A DNA stretch of 64,000 bases from JAYODW01 sp038116745 (GTDB taxonomy: Bacteria; Pseudomonadota; Gammaproteobacteria; Ga0077536), in the NCBI GenBank assembly GCA_038116745.1, contig JAYODW010000007.1:54856-118855 (forward strand), written 5' to 3'. The position numbers and the translations under genes are program-made. The notes under the pieces were generated by a model. That model was not told the DNA's origin and did no database searches. It worked only from the letters and a program-made list of their open reading frames with translations. Of the stretch, positions 59,558 to 64,000 are shown piece after piece; the stretch's first letter is position 1; each line of letters begins with the position of its first letter.

Positions 59558-59573
59558 GCGCGAGGCGCAGCGA

Positions 59574-61064
59574 TCAGCCTGAGCGGCGCAGCAGCCGGCC
59601 CGGGCGCGCGCCCGTGGGTACGCCATCACGCATCACGAAGCGCCCGTTGACCAGAACATGCCTGATCCCGGCCGGGTAGCGGTTGGGATCGGCATAGGTG
59701 CCAGTGTCGATGATTCCCTCCGCCTCGAACAGCACGAGGTCGGCCCAGGCGCCCGCGCGGACCACGCCGCGGTCGGTCAATCCGAACTTGCGTGCCGGGA
59801 AATCGGTCATGCGGTGGACCGCGGTCGGCAGGTCGAGCACACCGAGATCCCGCGCGTAGTGACCGAGCACCCGGGCGAAACTGTTGTACAGCCGTGGATG
59901 TGGTCGACCGTTGAGCGTGGGGATACCGTCTGAACCGATCATGGTCGACGGATGGCGCATCACCTGCTGCACGTCCGCCTCGCTCATCATGTGGAGCACG
60001 ACGGTGGTGTCCGGAGCCTTTTCGAAGACGGCCTGAGCGGTCGTGAGTGGGGAGCGGGCGAGGCGTTTGCTCAGAGCTGCTATGGTCTTGCCTTCCCATT
60101 CACTGACGCCGGGGCAGGAAGCAATGAGTACATCCTCGGCCGCCAGCGCGCCGACGCCGCCCGGACTTCCTGGCTGAAACGCGCCGTTATCAAGAATGGC
60201 GGCCAGCGTCGTGCTGCCGGCGGTGTAGGGGTACTGATCGGCATGGACATTCAGGCCGCGAGCCTGAGCAGCATCGATACGGGCCAGCGAGTGCCGAACG
60301 TGCCCCCAGTTATCCCGCCCCGCCGCCTTGTGATGCGAGATCTGCACGCCCACCCCGGTACGCTCGCCAATTTCGATCGCTTCGTCCACGGCTTCCAGTA
60401 ATCCGCCCGCCTCGTCGCGCAGATGGGTTGCGTAGAGTGCACCGCTGCCGCGCATTTCGGCGGCCAGGGCAATGAGCTCTTCGCGGGCGGCGTGCCGTCC
60501 CGGGGCGTAAATGAGCCCACTGGAAAGACCGAGCGCGCCGGCATCCAGCGCCTCGCGCAGCAGGCTCTGCATCAGCCTGAGCTCACTGGGCTCGGGTGCG
60601 CGCGCAGCCTGCCCCATGACCGCCAGGCGCAAAGTGCCGTGACCTGCCAGGAAGCCGATGTTGACCCCGGGTTCTGCCGCCTCAACAGCGGCGGCGTAAC
60701 CGGCATGCCCGTCATAGACCGGCGGCTCTGCGCCCGGGGTCAGGGCACGCAGCATCTCGCACGCTGCGTCGTACGGCGCCGGCCCGAACCCGCAGTTACC
60801 GACGATGCAGGTAGTGACACCCCCGCGGGATTTGAAGCTCATGTCGGGGTGCCGCAGCGCGGCGAAATCGTCGTGGGTATGAACGTCTATGAATCCGGGG
60901 CTGAGCGCCAGTCCGCGGGTGTCAAGTTCCTCGCATCCGGTGTCCTGGCCCAGGTCGCCGACTGCAGCGATCCGCGGGCCTTCCAGCCCGACGTCGGCAG
61001 CGAACGGTTCGCCGCCGAGACCGTCTACCACGGTGGCGCCGCGCAGAATGAGATCGAATGTCAT
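59574..61064 (-). CDS. D-aminoacylase-type amidohydrolase (N-acyl-D-amino-acid deacylase family)
   Basis: A 496-residue metal-dependent amidohydrolase. It has DLILRGATVVDGLGGEPF, the HTHDDF metal-binding site (about residues 62-67), VTTCIVGNCGFGPAPYD with the Cys ligand of this family, GLSSGLIYAPGRHA, ADQYPYTAGSTTLAAIL and DLVLFEAEGIIDTGTYADPNRYPAGIRHVLVNG at the end. Length is normal. The convergent neighbour is the PQQ dehydrogenase. N-acyl-D-amino acids or related amides are the family substrates. Confidence 0.9.
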   Translation of the reverse strand: MTFDLILRGATVVDGLGGEPFAADVGLEGPRIAAVGDLGQDTGCEELDTRGLALSPGFIDVHTHDDFAALRHPDMSFKSRGGVTTCIVGNCGFGPAPYDAACEMLRALTPGAEPPVYDGHAGYAAAVEAAEPGVNIGFLAGHGTLRLAVMGQAARAPEPSELRLMQSLLREALDAGALGLSSGLIYAPGRHAAREELIALAAEMRGSGALYATHLRDEAGGLLEAVDEAIEIGERTGVGVQISHHKAAGRDNWGHVRHSLARIDAAQARGLNVHADQYPYTAGSTTLAAILDNGAFQPGSPGGVGALAAEDVLIASCPGVSEWEGKTIAALSKRLARSPLTTAQAVFEKAPDTTVVLHMMSEADVQQVMRHPSTMIGSDGIPTLNGRPHPRLYNSFARVLGHYARDLGVLDLPTAVHRMTDFPARKFGLTDRGVVRAGAWADLVLFEAEGIIDTGTYADPNRYPAGIRHVLVNGRFVMRDGVPTGARPGRLLRRSG

Positions 61065-61147
61065 CGCGCCAGGTTAACCGCTAGGTCAGCGGTCGGCCCG
61101 TATGCCGCGGGCAGTGAGTCTGTCGTGTGGCTAGAGGTGTCACGCGC

Positions 61148-63877
61148 TTAAGACAAGCGCCCCGTGACGTCGGCGAGTCGCTCGGCAAGGATACCGCCCA
61201 GATTTCGATACAGCTGGGCTGCGATCCTCGGATACCGCGCCTGGATGCGTCGCAGGGCGGTTTGATCGAGGCGCAGCACGCGCACCGGCGTGTCCGCCGC
61301 GACATTGGCGGTGCGCAGACCGTGGAACAGGGCAACCTCGCCGATGAGGTCGCCGCGGGTCAGGTGACGAAGCAGCCGCTCCTCGCCGTCTTTGTCGAGA
61401 AAAGCCCGCGCCTGTCCCTCGATCACGACGTGAATATCGCTGCCCGTCTCGCCCAGCCGGACGATGCCTTCCCCGTCCGTGTAGGTCCTGATCTGGCCCA
61501 GGATCGCTGCGATCCGCGCCTGTCGGTGAGTCAGTCCGGCGAACAGCGGGATGGTCTCCTGGGGCGCGGTACCGAGGTCGACGCTGAGCACTTCCCACAG
61601 CGTGACGAAGCGCAGCCGACTGGCCAGCGCCGGAGTGAAGACCAGGTCGATTATCCAGGCCAGAAACAGCGTGGCAGCGGCGAGCGCGCCGAATTCGACC
61701 TGGCTGCGCAGCTCTCCAAGGGTAAGGGTCATGAAACCCAGACACAGCGCCGCCGTGGTGAAGGTGACCGGCCGGATGACCGCAACCATCGCCCGCTCGA
61801 TCCCCTCGTTTTCACTCGCCGCCCGGCGCGCTTCCGCATTAAAGCGCGACAGAAAGTGCATCGTGTCGTCGACTGCAATCCCGAGGACAACGGCTGCAAC
61901 CAGGCTCGTTGCCAGATTCAGCGTGATGCCGCCCAGGCTGAGGATGCCGAAAAAACAGGTGATAGGCAGAAGGTTCGGCAGCAGCGCCAGAAAGCCTACG
62001 CGGGCAGAGCCGAACAGCACGACCAGCACGACATAAATGACCAACACGGCACCTGCCAGACTGCTCAGCTGGCCTTTCACGATATCGTCGAGCGTCTGCG
62101 CCAGCAGGGCCGAGCTGCCTGTCACCTCCCCGCGCACGTGATGCGGCAGTTTCGCCAGCTCGGCATTGATGCGCGCTATCAGGTCAACGAGTTCGTTGGT
62201 CGATACGGCTGAAGTGCGCACATGCATCAGGGTGTGCTGCCGGCGCGGATCGAGGAAGCGCTCTATCTCGTCGCCGCCCACCAGAAACAGCAGCTCATCG
62301 ACGTCTGCTTTGCTTGCCGGCAGCGCCCCGGCATCGGGATTACCGGCTTCGAATGCCGTATGCAGCTGGCTGATCAGATCGACTGCGCTGGTGACCGAAC
62401 CAATCTCGGGCTGGGCCTCGAGCCAGCTCTCGAACTGTCGCAGGTTGTTCAGATGTAGCGGATCGGCGAAGGCGTCTTCGGCCTCGGCGGTAAGCAGGAT
62501 CTGCAGCGGAATGACGCCGTCGAATGCGGTCCGGATGCGCTCGAAATTGGCCCTGATCGGGCTTTCCTTTGAGAAATTCTGCAGGTAGTCCGTGCTCACT
62601 TTGACCTGGCTGACCGACGCCACCCCGGCCAGCGCGACAAGCGCCCCGACGATCAGGATCAGCCGGCGATGGCGCATGTCGAAACGTGCCAGCGGCAGCG
62701 CCAGTCGCGCGAGAAATCCGCTGTCCGACAGCGTGGAAGGACGCGCCGGTGCGTAACACAGGATCGCCGGGATCACGGTGAGCGCTGATGCCCAGCAGAG
62801 CAACGTACCTAGAGATGAAAAAGTGCCGAACAGGCGGATCGAGCTGATCGGGCTGGTCGCCAGCGAGGCGAAACCGAGCGCGGTGGTGAACGCGGTCAGG
62901 GTCAGCGGCACAAACAGCTCGTCGAGACTGCGGCGCAGCGCATCTTTCCTGTCGCGCCCGGGTCGGTACTGGTGATCGAATTCGCTGACCACATGGACTG
63001 CGAACGCAAACCCGATGACGAACACCACCGGCGGCATGATGGCAGTGACGAAATTGAGCGCGTTGCCGAAATCAACGAACAGCGCCAGGGTGAGACCCAG
63101 GCCCAGTCCGGTGGAGAGTAAGGGGAGCACGACACCGCGCAGGTTGCGCAGCGCGACGGCAGCCACGATTACAGTTGCCAGGATGGCAAGCGGCAGCGCC
63201 TGGCGGATGTCGCGGAACAGGACCCGGCTGATCTCCAGGCGCGCCTGAATCGGGCCGGAGACGAACTGCTCAATATCGCCGGCAGCTTCTTGCGAGGCCT
63301 CCGCAATCTCGGCGACTGCACGTTCCACCGCTGAAGACGCGAGGTCCGGGTCGAACTGGATCGCGAGCAGGGTGCCGCGGCCGTCGGGTGAGACGAATTG
63401 CCCTCGGTACAGCGGATTGTCGACCGCGCGGTTTTTCAAATCCTCGAGTGCCGACGCGGAGCGCGGGACGCGCTGCAGCAGCGGACTGATGTGAATATCA
63501 CCGTCGCGCGATCGGATATCAGCCACGGTGGCAAGGCCATCCACCTGCGCCACACCATCAATGCGCCGTACGCTGCGCGTAAAGCGCTTAAGGCGGGACA
63601 ACAGATCGGAGGAGAACAGCTCGTCGTCGAACCACGCAACAAGCAGAATGTCGTCACCAGCGAAGTGCTCGCGCACCCAGGCGTAGGTTTCAAGCGCCTC
63701 GCCGCTGTTCGGCAGCAGCCCGGTCAGCGATGCATCGACCGGAACCCTGAGGCGTTCCTCTGAGAAGTCGATCAGGCGAACGAGAGCGAGGCTCGCGCAC
63801 AGAAGTGCGACCGCGAGAACCCAGGGCGCGCGCTCAACGCCGAATGAGCGGGGATTCAGGCCCCGGCGGGGCAGCAC
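61148..63877 (-). CDS. MMPL/RND-family exporter with C-terminal cyclic-nucleotide-binding domain (second copy)
   Basis: A 909-residue paralog of the 47155-49902 protein with the same architecture: two RND halves and residues about 776-900 as a CNBD. The second-half helix keeps AVDDTMHFLSRF, but the first-half core helix reads VFVIGFAFAVHVV, with Phe-Ala in place of the Glu-Asp of the first copy, a possible difference in proton relay. The CNBD has FLDKDGEERLLRHLTRGD, then GEVALFHGLRTANVA, with Glu847 and Arg855 in cassette positions. The GTG start lies 3 bases after the LolA-like stop, so the two are coupled. Confidence 0.9.
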   Translation of the reverse strand: MLPRRGLNPRSFGVERAPWVLAVALLCASLALVRLIDFSEERLRVPVDASLTGLLPNSGEALETYAWVREHFAGDDILLVAWFDDELFSSDLLSRLKRFTRSVRRIDGVAQVDGLATVADIRSRDGDIHISPLLQRVPRSASALEDLKNRAVDNPLYRGQFVSPDGRGTLLAIQFDPDLASSAVERAVAEIAEASQEAAGDIEQFVSGPIQARLEISRVLFRDIRQALPLAILATVIVAAVALRNLRGVVLPLLSTGLGLGLTLALFVDFGNALNFVTAIMPPVVFVIGFAFAVHVVSEFDHQYRPGRDRKDALRRSLDELFVPLTLTAFTTALGFASLATSPISSIRLFGTFSSLGTLLCWASALTVIPAILCYAPARPSTLSDSGFLARLALPLARFDMRHRRLILIVGALVALAGVASVSQVKVSTDYLQNFSKESPIRANFERIRTAFDGVIPLQILLTAEAEDAFADPLHLNNLRQFESWLEAQPEIGSVTSAVDLISQLHTAFEAGNPDAGALPASKADVDELLFLVGGDEIERFLDPRRQHTLMHVRTSAVSTNELVDLIARINAELAKLPHHVRGEVTGSSALLAQTLDDIVKGQLSSLAGAVLVIYVVLVVLFGSARVGFLALLPNLLPITCFFGILSLGGITLNLATSLVAAVVLGIAVDDTMHFLSRFNAEARRAASENEGIERAMVAVIRPVTFTTAALCLGFMTLTLGELRSQVEFGALAAATLFLAWIIDLVFTPALASRLRFVTLWEVLSVDLGTAPQETIPLFAGLTHRQARIAAILGQIRTYTDGEGIVRLGETGSDIHVVIEGQARAFLDKDGEERLLRHLTRGDLIGEVALFHGLRTANVAADTPVRVLRLDQTALRRIQARYPRIAAQLYRNLGGILAERLADVTGRLS

Positions 63878-63880
63878 CGC

Positions 63881-64000
63881 TCAGCGGCCGCGCTTGAGGG
63901 AAGAGCGCTGGAACAACCGGTCTTTCATTTCGGGATCAAAGACGACCTTGTCGATCACAAGCTCGGTGCTGGTGCCGTCGGCGAGGTCTTTCATCAGCAG
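63881..64000 (-). CDS. LolA-like lipoprotein-sorting protein, C-terminal end (partial)
   Basis: The last 39 codons of a gene that continues past the window edge. The end reads LLMKDLADGTSTELVIDKVV followed by FDPEMKDRLFQRSSLKRG. This is the typical end of outer membrane lipoprotein-sorting (LolA-like, LppX-like) proteins that accompany MMPL/RND exporters. It is immediately upstream (in transcription) of the second RND-CNBD gene. The start and signal peptide are outside the window. Confidence 0.75.
   Translation of the reverse strand: MLMKDLADGTSTELVIDKVVFDPEMKDRLFQRSSLKRGR

Noticed and set aside
1..64000. tRNA, rRNA or CRISPR array
   Set aside because: I saw no cloverleaf, no rRNA-like sequence and no regularly spaced repeat. 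A scan with tRNAscan-SE and a CRISPR finder would be decisive.

Overview
The window reads as chromosome of a GC-rich (roughly 60-63% by eye) gammaproteobacterium. The start carries ribH-nusB-thiL in the order usual for Proteobacteria, and rapA, recQ, mtfA, a DUF188 (YaiI) gene and a DUF2721 gene fit a gammaproteobacterial core. The rest is rich in aerobic catabolism of lipids, aromatics and terpenoid-like compounds: three luciferase-like (LLM) oxidoreductases, an HsaA-type flavin monooxygenase, homogentisate dioxygenase, CoA ligase and CoA transferase, a MaoC/FAS1-like dehydratase, SDRs, GSTs, a PQQ dehydrogenase, DUF1329 and MMPL/RND exporters. That suggests a free-living, probably marine or soil, heterotroph. 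I cannot name the genus. No rRNA, tRNA, CRISPR array or intact mobile element was seen.

Layout. (1) 120-6431, plus strand: ribH-nusB-thiL, an orphan SoxYZ-like carrier, then a pyruvate/oxo-acid module (HpcH/HpaI aldolase, a translationally coupled RraA-family protein, a small exported protein, a ThDP enzyme). (2) 6614-8833: two convergent paralogous PilZ proteins. (3) 8935-19739, minus strand: a PPOX / ketopantoate reductase-like / AhpD-like / small membrane protein / LLM operon, a lipoprotein, a GNAT, a CaiB CoA transferase, rapA, a sulfotransferase, and an SDR-HIT-zinc ribbon set. (4) 19946-22807, plus: a Gly-Met-rich membrane protein, a methyltransferase, recQ. (5) 22950-27660: a lipoprotein cyclase, then a decayed island with lower-GC genes, an IS256-type transposase remnant, an IS91-type transposase tail and a broken alpha/beta hydrolase. 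(6) 27714-36064: CoA ligase + dehydratase, TRAP-type binding protein, DUF188, DUF2721, PaaI thioesterase, copper resistance CopA-CopB. (7) 36165-42461: hydrolases, cupin, two LLM enzymes, SDR, GFA, MAPEG. (8) 42572-49902, minus: an RND exporter with a C-terminal cyclic-nucleotide-binding domain (CNBD), a CmcJ/NvfI-like oxidoreductase and a 1209-residue Fe-S flavoprotein, spaced as one transcription unit. (9) 49958-64000: hmgA divergent from a flavin monooxygenase, DUF1329, mtfA, two GST-type genes, a PQQ dehydrogenase, a D-aminoacylase-type amidohydrolase, a second RND-CNBD fusion and the end of a LolA-like lipoprotein-sorting gene.

How the genes may work together. DUF1329, LolA-like and MMPL/RND proteins commonly occur together in envelope lipid-transport loci. 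Here two RND permeases each carry a CNBD with the conserved Gly-Glu and Arg positions of the phosphate-binding cassette, so transport may be gated by a cyclic nucleotide. One of them is spaced as an operon with an oxygenase-like protein and an unusual three-part electron-transfer flavoprotein. This RND-CNBD / CmcJ-like / flavoprotein unit is the best candidate in the window for an undescribed system. The convergent PilZ pair is a second possible nucleotide-responsive element (cyclic di-GMP).
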